Assembly: GCA_902571335.1 (NCBI GenBank)
Contig: CACGBT010000004.1
Span: 1 to 64,000, forward strand
From: an uncultured Prochlorococcus sp.
GTDB lineage: Bacteria > Cyanobacteriota > Cyanobacteriia > PCC-6307 > Cyanobiaceae
Length of the DNA stretch: 64,000 nt
Reading direction: 5' to 3'
Both the position numbers and the translations under genes were made by a program. The notes beneath the pieces were generated by a model. It was not told the origin of the DNA. It ran no database searches and saw only the letters and a list, made by a program, of their open reading frames with translations. Shown piece after piece: positions 47,138 to 56,158 of this stretch (positions are counted from its first letter, which is position 1; every line of letters begins with the position of its first letter).

Positions 47138-47959
47138 TTGTTGATTAAGTTTCTTCAAGATGCCGCAGGTAAAGGTGATCTTGATCCATGGGATATTGAT
47201 GTAATAAGTGTAATTGATAGTTTTTTAGAGCAATATTCACAATCTTTGGGAAGCAAATCAAATAGCAAAAGTTCCTATCAAAAGAATTTATCTGAGACAA
47301 GTGAAGCTTTTTTTGCCGCTTCCGTACTAGTTAATTTAAAGGCTCAAGTATTGGAATCTGATGTTTTCAAAGAAAATTCTTCCGATTTTGAAGATGATTT
47401 TGATTTGGATGATCAAGATTGGATTGATAAAGAATTTGATATGCCAAAATATCCTGAAAAATATCTAAGGAGAAGATCAATAGCACAGCCAATTCTCAAA
47501 CGTACAACAACTCTGGGAGAACTGGTAAGTCAGTTAGAGTCTATAGCTGAAGTTATAGAAACCCAAGACCTTCTATTAATGAAGAGAAAAAGAAATAAAA
47601 AATATTCAGATAAAGCTTTAATTTCTCAAGTGAAATCATTAGCGCATCGTGAGAAACTACCAGAAACCACAAAAGCATTAGGTAAATTTATTAATGGGTG
47701 GGAAAAAGCATTACAGTGGACAGATTTTGAGTATCTAGTTGAGCAATGGCAAACTGTTGTAAAAAATGATTTAGATAAAGATCGTTTGGGGGTTTTTTGG
47801 GCCTTGTTATTTTTATCATCTGAAAACAAAATTGAAATTAAACAAATTAATTCCTTATATGGTCCAATTCAAATTAAAAGAATTATTCCTGAAGGAGGTT
47901 TAGCTCAATTGCCAATTGAGAATCTTAAGTTACCCAAGACCTACCCTTCTGCTGTTTAG
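47138..47959 (+). CDS. scpA: Segregation and condensation protein A
   Basis: ScpA is the kleisin of the SMC condensin complex. The 273-residue frame has the N-terminal FLQDAAGKGDLDPWDIDVIS, the SEAFFAASVLVNLKAQVLES helix and a winged-helix C-terminus (VFWALLFLSSENKIEIKQ). The start is unclear: no ATG or GTG exists in frame between the upstream stop (47069-47071) and this TTG. Codons before the TTG read ISNYDPLHRQQLGPRL, which looks like real protein. An ATG at 47068 is in the other frame, one base out of register. The 5' end may therefore be misread. Confidence 0.82.
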   Translation: MLIKFLQDAAGKGDLDPWDIDVISVIDSFLEQYSQSLGSKSNSKSSYQKNLSETSEAFFAASVLVNLKAQVLESDVFKENSSDFEDDFDLDDQDWIDKEFDMPKYPEKYLRRRSIAQPILKRTTTLGELVSQLESIAEVIETQDLLLMKRKRNKKYSDKALISQVKSLAHREKLPETTKALGKFINGWEKALQWTDFEYLVEQWQTVVKNDLDKDRLGVFWALLFLSSENKIEIKQINSLYGPIQIKRIIPEGGLAQLPIENLKLPKTYPSAV

Positions 47960-48006
47960 GAGCTTATTAGTAATAACGTATAATCTTTAAAAGATGTTTT
48001 GAATTC

Positions 48007-49185
48007 ATGAAGGCAATGATACTTGCGGCAGGTAAAGGTACACGTGTGCAGCCCATTACGCATGTTATTCCAAAACCGATGATTCCGATTTTGCAAAAAC
48101 CTGTAATGGAGTTTCTCTTGGAACTTTTAAGAGAACATAACTTTAAGGAAATAATGGTAAATGTTTCTCATCTAGCTGAAGAAATTGAAAATTATTTTAG
48201 GGATGGGCAAAGATTTGGAGTAGAAATTGCTTATAGTTTTGAGGGAAGAATTGAAGATGGAGAATTAATAGGTGATGCTTTGGGATCAGCAGGAGGATTA
48301 AAAAAAATTCAGGATTTTCAAAATTTCTTTGATGAAACTTTTGTTGTTCTATGTGGTGATGCTTTAGTTGATTTAGATTTAACTCAAGCTGTTAAAAAAC
48401 ATAAACAGAAAGGGGCTATTGCAAGCTTAATAACAAAAAAGGTAACTAAAGATCAAGTATCAAGTTATGGTGTCGTAGTCTCAGATGATGATGGTCGAAT
48501 AAAGGCTTTTCAGGAAAAGCCAACAGTTGATCAAGCTTTAAGTGACTGTATAAATACAGGAATTTATCTCTTCGAACCCGAAATTTTTAATTACATACCT
48601 TCAGCAGAGAAATTTGATATTGGAGCTGATCTTTTCCCTAAACTTGTTGAAATGGATTTACCATTTTTTGCATTACCAATGGATTTTGAATGGGTAGACA
48701 TTGGAAAAGTTCCCGATTATTGGAGTGCTATTAGAAATGTATTGCAAGGTAAGGTAAGGCAAGTGCAAATACCAGGTAAGGAAATAAAACCAGGAGTTTT
48801 CACCGGATTAAATGTTGCTGCAAATTGGGATAAAGTTAATATAACAGGGCCTGTTTATATAGGAGGTATGACTAGGATCGAGGATGGAGCAACTATTATT
48901 GGCCCCTCCATGATTGGACCAAGTTGTTGCATTTGCGAGGGAGCCACTATAGATAATTCAATTATTTTTGATTATTCTAAAATTGGTAAAGGTGTAAGAC
49001 TTATGGATAAGTTAGTGTTTGGTAAATATTGTGTTGGAAAAAATGGAGATCATTTTGATTTACAAGATGCATCTTTAGATTGGTTAATAGCAGATTCAAG
49101 AAGATCTGATTTAACTGAGCCATCACCTCACCAGAAAGCTATGGCAGAATTATTAGGTACTGATTTGATTAATATTCCAGACTAA
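48007..49185 (+). CDS. Sugar-1-phosphate nucleotidyltransferase (mannose-1-P guanylyltransferase-like)
   Basis: The 392-residue protein starts MKAMILAAGKGTRVQPITHV (nucleotide-binding GxGTR-x-P). It has LCGDALVDLDLTQAVKKHK and WVDIGKVPDYWSAI in the catalytic domain, then a left-handed beta-helix hexapeptide region (VYIGGMTRIEDGATIIGPS) near residues 285-345. This is the GDP-mannose pyrophosphorylase/NDP-sugar synthase group of cyanobacteria; the exact sugar and nucleotide cannot be fixed from sequence. It ends 17 bases inside the convergent metF. Confidence 0.87.
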   Translation: MKAMILAAGKGTRVQPITHVIPKPMIPILQKPVMEFLLELLREHNFKEIMVNVSHLAEEIENYFRDGQRFGVEIAYSFEGRIEDGELIGDALGSAGGLKKIQDFQNFFDETFVVLCGDALVDLDLTQAVKKHKQKGAIASLITKKVTKDQVSSYGVVVSDDDGRIKAFQEKPTVDQALSDCINTGIYLFEPEIFNYIPSAEKFDIGADLFPKLVEMDLPFFALPMDFEWVDIGKVPDYWSAIRNVLQGKVRQVQIPGKEIKPGVFTGLNVAANWDKVNITGPVYIGGMTRIEDGATIIGPSMIGPSCCICEGATIDNSIIFDYSKIGKGVRLMDKLVFGKYCVGKNGDHFDLQDASLDWLIADSRRSDLTEPSPHQKAMAELLGTDLINIPD

Positions 49186-50059
49186 GATCAGCTTTTTCAA
49201 TAATCTCAGGAATTAAATGCTCTGCTTTTACGGCCATTAGATGAACACCATTTGCGATATTAAAAAAATCATAAGCTTGTTCAGCTGCAATTTTAATACC
49301 TTCTTGTAATGGGTCTTTAGCATCTTTAAGACGACATAAGATATTTTCAGGGATATTTGCGCCTGGAACGTATTTGTTTATAAATAGAGCGTTTTTGTAA
49401 GATTTTAATAGGAATACACCGGCAATTACAGGAATCTCGAGGGGTTCGGCTATTTTTTTGCAAAAATTGATTAAATTTTCTTTTTCCATAACCATTTGAG
49501 TTTGTATAAATCCAGCCCCAGCATCTTTTTTCTTTCTCATTCTATTTTCTAAACTTCTTTGATTTTTGCAACTTGGATCTGCTGCAGCTCCTGCATATAT
49601 AAAGGTTTTTTTATCGGGAAGTTCTCCAAAGGTGGGATCAATTCCTTTATTGAAGGCCTGAATTTGTTGTAGTAATCTTACTGACTCAAACTGGTGAACT
49701 CCTTTAGCATCATGTTGATCCCCTGCTTTTACTGAGTCACCTGTAATACATAAGATGTTTTTAATTCCTAAAGCATTTGCTCCAAGAATGTCAGATTGTA
49801 AAGCAATTTTATTACGATCTCTGCAAGATATTTGCATTACTGGTTCTATCCCATTTTCCAGTAATAGTTTGGACATTGCCAAGCTACACATTCGCATTAC
49901 AGCCCTGCTTCCGTCGGTAATGTTAACAGCATGTACCTTATCTTTCAAAAGTTGTGCTATCTTAAGAGATCTTAAGGGGTCTCCACCTCTAGGTGGCATT
50001 AATTCTGCCGTTATTACCTTGGATTTTTTTTCTAAAGTCTGCTGAAGTTTTGATTTCAA
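49169..50059 (-). CDS. metF: Methylenetetrahydrofolate reductase
   Basis: MetF reduces 5,10-methylene-THF to 5-methyl-THF for methionine synthesis, with FAD. The 296-residue TIM-barrel protein has ITAELMPPRGGDPLRSL, NITDGSRAVMRM, the NILCITGDSVKAGD flavin loop, and GAGFIQTQMVMEKENLINFC. The length and the cyanobacterial form (no regulatory C-terminal domain) are as expected. It is divergent from the pedR-like gene. Confidence 0.92.
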   Translation of the reverse strand: MKSKLQQTLEKKSKVITAELMPPRGGDPLRSLKIAQLLKDKVHAVNITDGSRAVMRMCSLAMSKLLLENGIEPVMQISCRDRNKIALQSDILGANALGIKNILCITGDSVKAGDQHDAKGVHQFESVRLLQQIQAFNKGIDPTFGELPDKKTFIYAGAAADPSCKNQRSLENRMRKKKDAGAGFIQTQMVMEKENLINFCKKIAEPLEIPVIAGVFLLKSYKNALFINKYVPGANIPENILCRLKDAKDPLQEGIKIAAEQAYDFFNIANGVHLMAVKAEHLIPEIIEKADLSLEY

Positions 50060-50136
50060 TTGCTTTTGTTTTCTAATTGGTAAACAAGTGTAATGAGATT
50101 GCTAAACTTAATTAATATAAAAAAGGAACTGTTTAA

Positions 50137-50415
50137 ATGCAAATGGTTGATGAAGAAGTAAACAACATTGACATGATGGGTCTCTCAACAAGAGAGATGG
50201 AAATCATAGATCTCGTAGCTGATGGGCTCACAAATCAAGAAATTGCAGTCAAACTAACTATTAGTAAAAGAACTGTGGATAATCATGTAAGTAATATGTT
50301 TACAAAAACAGGTTCAAAAAATAGAGTAGCTCTTTTAAATTGGGCAATGGATAATGGAAAGATTTGTAGAGACGGGTTTAATTGCTGTTCCCTCCCAGAC
50401 TCTGATCAAAATTAG
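50137..50415 (+). CDS. Small LuxR-type regulator, PedR-like
   Basis: The protein has 92 residues and is essentially one LuxR/GerE helix-turn-helix (15-75: LSTREMEIIDLVADGLTNQE then KRTVDNHVSNMFTKTGSKNR), with no receiver domain. The C-terminal cysteines (C77, C83, C84 in ICRDGFNCC) and the size match PedR of Synechocystis (Ssl0564), a redox regulator responding to electron transport via thioredoxin. The PedR assignment is by resemblance. A ribosome site AAAGGA lies about 10 bases before the ATG. Its 3' end overlaps the convergent small gene by 38 bases. Confidence 0.78.
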   Translation: MQMVDEEVNNIDMMGLSTREMEIIDLVADGLTNQEIAVKLTISKRTVDNHVSNMFTKTGSKNRVALLNWAMDNGKICRDGFNCCSLPDSDQN

Positions 50416-50584
50416 TACCTTTTACATGTTTTATGTCTTTATCTAAATCCATTAAACAATAATTTGTAGAACTTAATTCGAAGAGTTCAGCATATGCGAT
50501 GCATGCATCTTTGTCTGAATCAACAAATCTCAATATTCCTTCCTTGTCGTAAAGACCATACATTTGAAGAAAATAAAAATCCAT
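50378..50584 (-). CDS. Small conserved picocyanobacterial protein, unknown
   Basis: The frame has 68 residues; a second ATG gives 61 residues beginning MYGLYDKEGILRFVDSDKDA, then CIAYAELFELSS, a pattern I associate with short uncharacterised picocyanobacterial proteins. It is soluble and acidic, with two cysteines. Its last 38 bases are antisense to the end of the pedR-like gene, including the codons for that protein's terminal cysteines. Function is unknown. Confidence 0.6.
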   Translation of the reverse strand: MDFYFLQMYGLYDKEGILRFVDSDKDACIAYAELFELSSTNYCLMDLDKDIKHVKGTNFDQSLGGNSN

Positions 50585-50658
50585 TACAAAATTATAAAGA
50601 AAATATAAAGGATAATTGGTTCTTTTGACTAGTTATTTTTGAGATTTGTCTAATACTT

Positions 50659-51126
50659 CTACTTCCATTCTGAAAAAGGTTTATAAGCAAGACTCAAATT
50701 AGAGTAATGTGTCAGTCCAGTTATTTCTTTTGATATAAATGAAGGGATACTTAAGTTTTCCTCTTCCCTGGATAGTTCAATTTCAGCAATTTCAAGTGGA
50801 TAATTATTTTCTTTAAAGCAATCTATAATCCAAGGTTTTTTTTCAACTTCTAAAAAAAATCTTTCTTTTTTAATTGTATTTGAAAGATTTGACATTATCG
50901 TTTCTCCATCTTTTTGTGGGATGGAGTATTCAAATTCAAAGTTGGTAAAGCTTTCGATATGTTTTTTTAATGCAATTTTAAAGTCTTTGCCTGTAAATCT
51001 TATCCTAATAATCCAATCATCTAAATTTTTTGATAAGTATCCTTGTTCAATAGAAATTTTTTTAGTGATAAAGTTTTTCCAATTATCATTTTTTATTAGA
51101 AAACGTCTTTCTATTTCAAGGGTCAT
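50659..51126 (-). CDS. CYTH-domain phosphohydrolase
   Basis: The 155-residue protein has the CYTH N-terminal signature EIERRFLIKNDNW (ExExR/K-type). Further charged strands (IRIRFTGKDFKIALKKH, FEFEYSIP) would line the triphosphate tunnel. Bacterial members hydrolyse inorganic or thiamine triphosphate or act as adenylate cyclases; the short single-domain form favours a triphosphatase. It starts immediately after the nadK stop, with no spacer, at the end of the ndhA-I-G-E-nadK operon. Confidence 0.85.
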   Translation of the reverse strand: MTLEIERRFLIKNDNWKNFITKKISIEQGYLSKNLDDWIIRIRFTGKDFKIALKKHIESFTNFEFEYSIPQKDGETIMSNLSNTIKKERFFLEVEKKPWIIDCFKENNYPLEIAEIELSREEENLSIPSFISKEITGLTHYSNLSLAYKPFSEWK

Positions 51127-52038
51127 TTAATTTTTTGGATTCTTAAGAGATAAATCTCCTTTCCAATCTAGTTTCTTAATTAAAGTATTGTAGTAGCTAG
51201 TGCTCTTTTTAAACCTAATTATTTTGCAAGGTGAGTCCCCTTTTTTGATCTCACAATAATAATTTTCCTTAATGGTCATACATTTTGAACCGTCCCTCCA
51301 TAATTTAATTTCCCCTTTACTTTTTTTTACTGGTTTAATTATTACCTTACTGGAATTAGGTATAACGATCGGTCTACTTGCTAAACTCATTGGGCATATA
51401 GGGTTAATTATCATTGCATCTATACTAGGGTGTACTATTGGACCACCCGCAGCCATTGAGTATGCCGTCGAACCAGTAGATGTAGATATAATCAATCCAT
51501 CACCCTTATATTCATTTACTTGCTCATTATCGATTTCAATTTGTATTTGGTTGGTAGGAGAAATATCCTCTTCAATGGATTTAAAATAAAAATCATTTAA
51601 TGCGTCATAACTTTTGATAATTTTTTTTTCAGGACTTGTTCCATTAATGCAAACATCACAATTTAATCTATTACGAAAATCAATTATATATTCTTCGTTT
51701 TCAAGAATTTTAATAAAAGATTTGTCAAATAAAAAATCTTTTTCTTGAGTAAGAAAACCCAAATTACCACCAATATTAATGCTCAATAAAGGAATATCAT
51801 AAGCCTTTAATGCATTTGCACATTTTAAGAAGGTTCCATCTCCACCAAGAACTATTCCAATATTGGGTTTAAATTCTAAATTACAAAGATATTTTTCAAC
51901 TTGATCTTTATGAAAATCGCTTTCAATCCTTATTGTTTTAACACTTTTGGCTATTAGGAGTTCTTCACAAAATTTAGAAGCTTCGAGAGCTACAGGACTA
52001 TCTGAACGATATATTATAAGCACTAATGAAAGTTTCAT
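51127..52038 (-). CDS. nadK: NAD kinase
   Basis: NadK phosphorylates NAD to NADP. The 303-residue protein carries [15 protein letters not shown] (the GGDG motif), the ALNDFYFK stretch in place of the usual ALNE motif, and [20 protein letters not shown]. The length is normal. It lies nine bases after ndhE and abuts the CYTH gene, so NADP supply and NDH-1 assembly share a transcript. In cyanobacteria there are usually two NAD kinases; this is one. Confidence 0.92.
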   Translation of the reverse strand: MKLSLVLIIYRSDSPVALEASKFCEELLIAKSVKTIRIESDFHKDQVEKYLCNLEFKPNIGIVLGGDGTFLKCANALKAYDIPLLSINIGGNLGFLTQEKDFLFDKSFIKILENEEYIIDFRNRLNCDVCINGTSPEKKIIKSYDALNDFYFKSIEEDISPTNQIQIEIDNEQVNEYKGDGLIISTSTGSTAYSMAAGGPIVHPSIDAMIINPICPMSLASRPIVIPNSSKVIIKPVKKSKGEIKLWRDGSKCMTIKENYYCEIKKGDSPCKIIRFKKSTSYYNTLIKKLDWKGDLSLKNPKN

Positions 52039-52047
52039 TTAATGCTT

Positions 52048-52371
52048 TTACCATTTTAATAAATTAAAACTTTCCATATCTACGGTTACTCTATTCCTAT
52101 AAAGAGATAATAGTATAGCTAATCCTACTGCTGCTTCTGCTGCAGCGACAGTGATAACAAAAATTGTAAAAACTTGTCCTTGAATTAAATTATTATCAAT
52201 GTAAGAAGAAAAAGCCATCAAATTTATATTTACCGCATTGAGCATTAATTCAATGCTCATAAGAACTCTGACTGCATTTCTACTATTTAATAATCCCCAG
52301 ATGCCAATACAAAAAAGTACAGAAGATACTATCAAAAAAGCTTGAATAGGAATTGATTCTAAATTAATCAT
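52048..52371 (-). CDS. ndhE: NDH-1 subunit 4L (NdhE)
   Basis: This 107-residue NuoK-type membrane subunit has three helices and the conserved GLLNSRNAVRVLMSIELMLN region with the membrane glutamate, followed by FVITVAAAEAAVGLAILLSL. It is 15 bases after ndhG and nine bases before nadK. Confidence 0.95.
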   Translation of the reverse strand: MINLESIPIQAFLIVSSVLFCIGIWGLLNSRNAVRVLMSIELMLNAVNINLMAFSSYIDNNLIQGQVFTIFVITVAAAEAAVGLAILLSLYRNRVTVDMESFNLLKW

Positions 52372-52386
52372 AAGTAAGATAAAAGG

Positions 52387-52986
52387 TTAATTTTTATTTG
52401 TAAGTAATGGTTCTGATGATTTTTCAATTAACTCTTGATTAACGGGTAATCCTGTCGAAATATCTTTGCTCATTACATCTCTTCTAGCTAAAACAATAGC
52501 CCCGATCATTGCCATTAAAAGTAAAACTGAAGCTACTTCAAAAGGTAGTAAATAATCACTAAATAGATGCTCACCAATCCTGATAGTTGATTCTTCTCCT
52601 ATAGAGTTTTCAGGACTTGATAGGCTCCATACATTGGTTAAGTCAACTCTTATTAGGAGACTCAGTAAGGTTAAACATATCGATGTTGATATGATTCTTC
52701 TCGATTTAATGTCATTGATAGGTTTTAAATCTTCTTTTTTGTTGACTAGCATTATTGCAAAAATTATTAATACATTCACTGCGCCTACATAAACTAAAAC
52801 CTGTGCGGCAGCAACAAAACTTGCATTTAAAAGAAGATATAGTCCTGCCACACTCATGAACACTCCACCAAGAAGAAAAGCTGAATAAACAATACTTTCG
52901 AGCAATACAACTCCAAGTGCGCCAATAAGGATAACCAAAGACAGAATCGTAAAACAAATGAATTGTGTTGTTATTGCAATGGACAT
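52387..52986 (-). CDS. ndhG: NDH-1 subunit 6 (NdhG)
   Basis: The 199-residue NuoJ-type membrane subunit has five helices; conserved motifs include LESIVYSAFLLGGVFMSVAG and AAQVLVYVGAVNVLIIFAIM. It is 13 bases downstream of ndhI and 15 bases upstream of ndhE in the ndhA-I-G-E order typical of cyanobacteria and plastids. Confidence 0.95.
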   Translation of the reverse strand: MSIAITTQFICFTILSLVILIGALGVVLLESIVYSAFLLGGVFMSVAGLYLLLNASFVAAAQVLVYVGAVNVLIIFAIMLVNKKEDLKPINDIKSRRIISTSICLTLLSLLIRVDLTNVWSLSSPENSIGEESTIRIGEHLFSDYLLPFEVASVLLLMAMIGAIVLARRDVMSKDISTGLPVNQELIEKSSEPLLTNKN

Positions 52987-52999
52987 AAATTATTGGAAA

Positions 53000-53626
53000 T
53001 TAATTAATTTGATTGGAAACTTTATCTTTATTTTCATTGTTTTCAGATATCATCCAATCATAGACTTCTTCAGGTAATTTACCAACTCTAGTATCTGAAT
53101 TTGGGATTTCATGAGGGTCCATGACACCTTTGGGAAGATACGCAAGTTCTCTTAGAGGTTTAACTGAAGGATCAGTTGTTACGTTTGTAGGGAGTCTACC
53201 GAGTGCGACATTATCAAAATTTAGATTGTGTCTGTCGAAGGTAGCTAATTCATATTCTTCTGTCATTGAAAGACAATTAGTTGGGCAATATTCAACACAA
53301 TTTCCGCAAAATATACAAACTCCAAAATCTATTGAATAATTTCTAAGTTCCTTTTTTTTGGTTTCTTTATTCATGACCCAATCAACTACGGGTAGATTTA
53401 TGGGACAAACTCGCACACAAACTTCACAAGCAATACATTTATCGAATTCATAATGTATTCTTCCTCTATATCTTTCAGAAGGGATTAATTTTTCATATGG
53501 ATATTGGACAGTAACAGGTCTTCTTCGAAGATGATCAAAAGTTACAGATAAGCCATTATATAAATATTTGCCAGCATTAAATGCTTCTTTGATATAGCCA
53601 TTTATTTGTTGAAGGAAATTGTTCAT
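53000..53626 (-). CDS. ndhI: NDH-1 subunit I (two [4Fe-4S] clusters)
   Basis: The 208-residue peripheral subunit carries two ferredoxin-like cluster motifs, [12 protein letters not shown] and [12 protein letters not shown], which pass electrons to plastoquinone. The N-terminal [20 protein letters not shown] contacts the membrane arm. It is separated from ndhA by 68 bases that contain a perfect hairpin. Confidence 0.96.
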   Translation of the reverse strand: MNNFLQQINGYIKEAFNAGKYLYNGLSVTFDHLRRRPVTVQYPYEKLIPSERYRGRIHYEFDKCIACEVCVRVCPINLPVVDWVMNKETKKKELRNYSIDFGVCIFCGNCVEYCPTNCLSMTEEYELATFDRHNLNFDNVALGRLPTNVTTDPSVKPLRELAYLPKGVMDPHEIPNSDTRVGKLPEEVYDWMISENNENKDKVSNQIN

Positions 53627-53668
53627 TTTGAATAATTTACTTAGTTATTTTAGTTTAGTGGATTAATT

Positions 53669-53698
53669 TTAAATTTAAGTATTTTTACTTAAATTTAA
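53669..53698. other. Perfect 13-bp hairpin between ndhA and ndhI
   Basis: Arms 53669-53681 (TTAAATTTAAGTA) and 53686-53698 (exact reverse complement) enclose TTTT. The right arm overlaps the ndhA stop codon (53695-53697). On the minus-strand message no U-run follows, so this is not a standard terminator. It could be an RNA processing or stability element within the operon. Confidence 0.6.
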
Positions 53699-54813
53699 CC
53701 ACCAAAGAATTGTGGAAAAGCAAGTTTTAATCCTGCAGTTATCAAAAGATTAGCAAGAGAAATTGGAAGAAGAAACTTCCATCCTAGATCTAAAAGTTGA
53801 TCTATTCTTACTCTAGGAGTTGTCCAACGTAATAATATCGCAATGAAAACTAAAAGATATGCTTTTAAAACAGTCATTAAAATTCCTATTGATGCAGTGA
53901 AAACCTGAATGAAGGGTGCATTAATGGGCAAATTCAGAAACTTAGCTATTAATTCAACTGGAATAGGAAACCCCCATCCTCCCAAGTAAAGTATTGATAC
54001 TAATAATGCTGAAAGAATTAAATTAATGTAACTACCAAGGTAGAACAATGCGAATTTCATCCCTGCATATTCAGTTTGATATCCTGCAACTAATTCTTCT
54101 TCAGCTTCAGGTAAGTCAAATGGAAGTCTTTCGCATTCTGCAAGAGCACAAATCCAAAAGACTATAAAACCAACTGGTTGTCTCCAAATATTCCAACTTA
54201 GGATTCCAGCACCGCTTTGTTGGTTAACAATCTCAATAGTACTGAGAGAATTTGTCATTAATACGATGGCTAGTACAGATAAAGCTAAAGGTATTTCGTA
54301 ACTTATTGATTGAGCTGCTGCTCTTAATCCTCCTAATAATGAATATTTATTGTTTGATGCATATCCGCTCATAAGAAGTCCAATTGGCTGGATACTGCTT
54401 AATGCGATCCATAGGAAAATTCCAATACCAACGTTACTTATTAAAAGATTTTGTCCAAAAGGAACAATTAACCAGGAGAGAATAACTGGGACAAGAACTA
54501 ATATAGGTCCAGCAGTGAAGAGGATTCCATCCGCTTTAGCAGGAATAATATCCTCTTTAACAAGTAACTTAAGACCATCTGCAATAGGTTGGAGTACGCC
54601 AAGCGCTCCTGCATATTCGGGGCCTATTCTTTGTTGAGCAGCAGCAGATATTTTTCTTTCAAGCCAAACTGTAACTAAAACACCTACCACTGCCGCTACT
54701 AAAACTAATAGCATAGGCAGGGGGAGCCAAATTATATGAGCAATTTCACTAGACAGGCCAAAACCTTTTAAGAATTCATTAAAACTATATTCGAGGTCTA
54801 ATCCGTATTCCAA
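53695..54813 (-). CDS. ndhA: NDH-1 subunit 1 (NdhA)
   Basis: The 372-residue NuoH-type subunit with about eight helices forms much of the quinone site. Diagnostic regions are [50 protein letters not shown] and [18 protein letters not shown]. It leads the ndhA-I-G-E-nadK-CYTH run and starts 75 bases after gltA ends. Confidence 0.96.
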   Translation of the reverse strand: MEYGLDLEYSFNEFLKGFGLSSEIAHIIWLPLPMLLVLVAAVVGVLVTVWLERKISAAAQQRIGPEYAGALGVLQPIADGLKLLVKEDIIPAKADGILFTAGPILVLVPVILSWLIVPFGQNLLISNVGIGIFLWIALSSIQPIGLLMSGYASNNKYSLLGGLRAAAQSISYEIPLALSVLAIVLMTNSLSTIEIVNQQSGAGILSWNIWRQPVGFIVFWICALAECERLPFDLPEAEEELVAGYQTEYAGMKFALFYLGSYINLILSALLVSILYLGGWGFPIPVELIAKFLNLPINAPFIQVFTASIGILMTVLKAYLLVFIAILLRWTTPRVRIDQLLDLGWKFLLPISLANLLITAGLKLAFPQFFGG

Positions 54814-54888
54814 AATTTTTATGTTATTTACTTAATAGATTAACTCTTCACAAACAATATGTGTGTTTTTTATGAAAAGCTGCAAATA

Positions 54889-56034
54889 TTATTCTCTATT
54901 TTCTAGGCTTATCCAATTTCTTGGTGCTGAACCAGTATAGATTTGCGATGGTCTAAAAATTCTATTTGCTCCAAGTTGTTCTCTCCAATGAGCTAACCAA
55001 CCAGCAACTCTAGATATAGCAAAAATTGGAGTAAATAAATCACGAGGAATACCAAGTTTTCTATAAACAAGACCAGAATAAAAGTCCACATTAGGGAATA
55101 TACCCTTAGGTCCAAGTCTTGGTATTGCCTCTGCTTCTAGTGATTTAGCAACTTCATACATTTCATCTGCTCCAAACCTAATAAAGAGCTCTTCTGCCAG
55201 TTTTTGAAGAATAATAGCTCTTGGATCTTTGACTTTATATTCTCTATGACCGAAGCCCATTATCTTACTTTTATTTTTTATTGCGTTATCCAAAAAAGAA
55301 GCTGCATTTTCTGGGGTTTTGATTTCTTCTAACATTGCAATTACATCCTCATTGGCTCCTCCATGCAGTGGGCCAGCAAGAGTTCCAACTGCAGAGGCGA
55401 TTACAGCATATGGGTCTGTAAGAGTACTTGCAGTCACTCTAGCGCTAAATGTACTTGCGTTTAAACTATGTTCTGCATGTAGAATCAAACATCTATCAAA
55501 AACTTTTGCAGCTATAGGATCTTGTTCTTTTTCAGTCAGCATATATAAAAAATTTGATGAGTAAGTTAAATCATCTCTAGGTTGGATTGGGTCTTGTCCT
55601 TTTCTAATTAGTTGAAACGCAGCAATCATTGTGGGAATTTTTGCTATTAGTCTTATCACTGCGTTGTAGATGTAATTGGGATCATCTATTGCTCTACGTG
55701 AATAAAATAACCCCAAAGAAGCCGCACTAGATTGAAGAGCATCCATAGGATGACCTGTTGCAGGGAAACATTTCATCATATCTCTGACTCTAAAACTTAA
55801 CCTTCGATGCATCTGAACTTCTTGTTCAAAATCTCTTAGTTGCATAGCCGTGGGCAATTCACCCCAAATCAATAGGTAAGCAGTTTCTAAAAAACTACTT
55901 TTTCTGGATAGTTCCTCAATAGAGTACCCCCTGTACAATAATTTACCTTTGTTGCCGTCAATATCACAGATAGATGAATTAGTAACTGGGACACCCTCTA
56001 ATCCTGGTTTTAAAATTAGTTTGTTATTGTCCAA
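54889..56034 (-). CDS. gltA: Citrate synthase
   Basis: GltA condenses acetyl-CoA and oxaloacetate to citrate, feeding 2-oxoglutarate for nitrogen assimilation. The 381-residue protein has the catalytic regions GPLHGGANEDVI and MGFGHREYKVKDPRA (His), and NVDFYSGLVYRKLG (Asp). The start at MDNNKLILKPGLEGVPVTNS fits the family. It is codirectional with ndhA, 75 bases upstream of it. Confidence 0.94.
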   Translation of the reverse strand: MDNNKLILKPGLEGVPVTNSSICDIDGNKGKLLYRGYSIEELSRKSSFLETAYLLIWGELPTAMQLRDFEQEVQMHRRLSFRVRDMMKCFPATGHPMDALQSSAASLGLFYSRRAIDDPNYIYNAVIRLIAKIPTMIAAFQLIRKGQDPIQPRDDLTYSSNFLYMLTEKEQDPIAAKVFDRCLILHAEHSLNASTFSARVTASTLTDPYAVIASAVGTLAGPLHGGANEDVIAMLEEIKTPENAASFLDNAIKNKSKIMGFGHREYKVKDPRAIILQKLAEELFIRFGADEMYEVAKSLEAEAIPRLGPKGIFPNVDFYSGLVYRKLGIPRDLFTPIFAISRVAGWLAHWREQLGANRIFRPSQIYTGSAPRNWISLENRE

Positions 56035-56158
56035 TTGCTTAATTCAATATCAAATACTTATAGATTAAAGATAGTCAAATAATTTTTAATTAACCACAAG
56101 TTATTAACTTCACAAAAATTTCATATGATTGACTTTGAAGCTCAATTTAATAACTTTA

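Noticed and set aside
51272..51589. A 105-residue hydrophobic frame antisense to nadK
   Set aside because: It lies wholly within nadK, whose GGDG motif is clear; hydrophobicity arises from the complementary codons.
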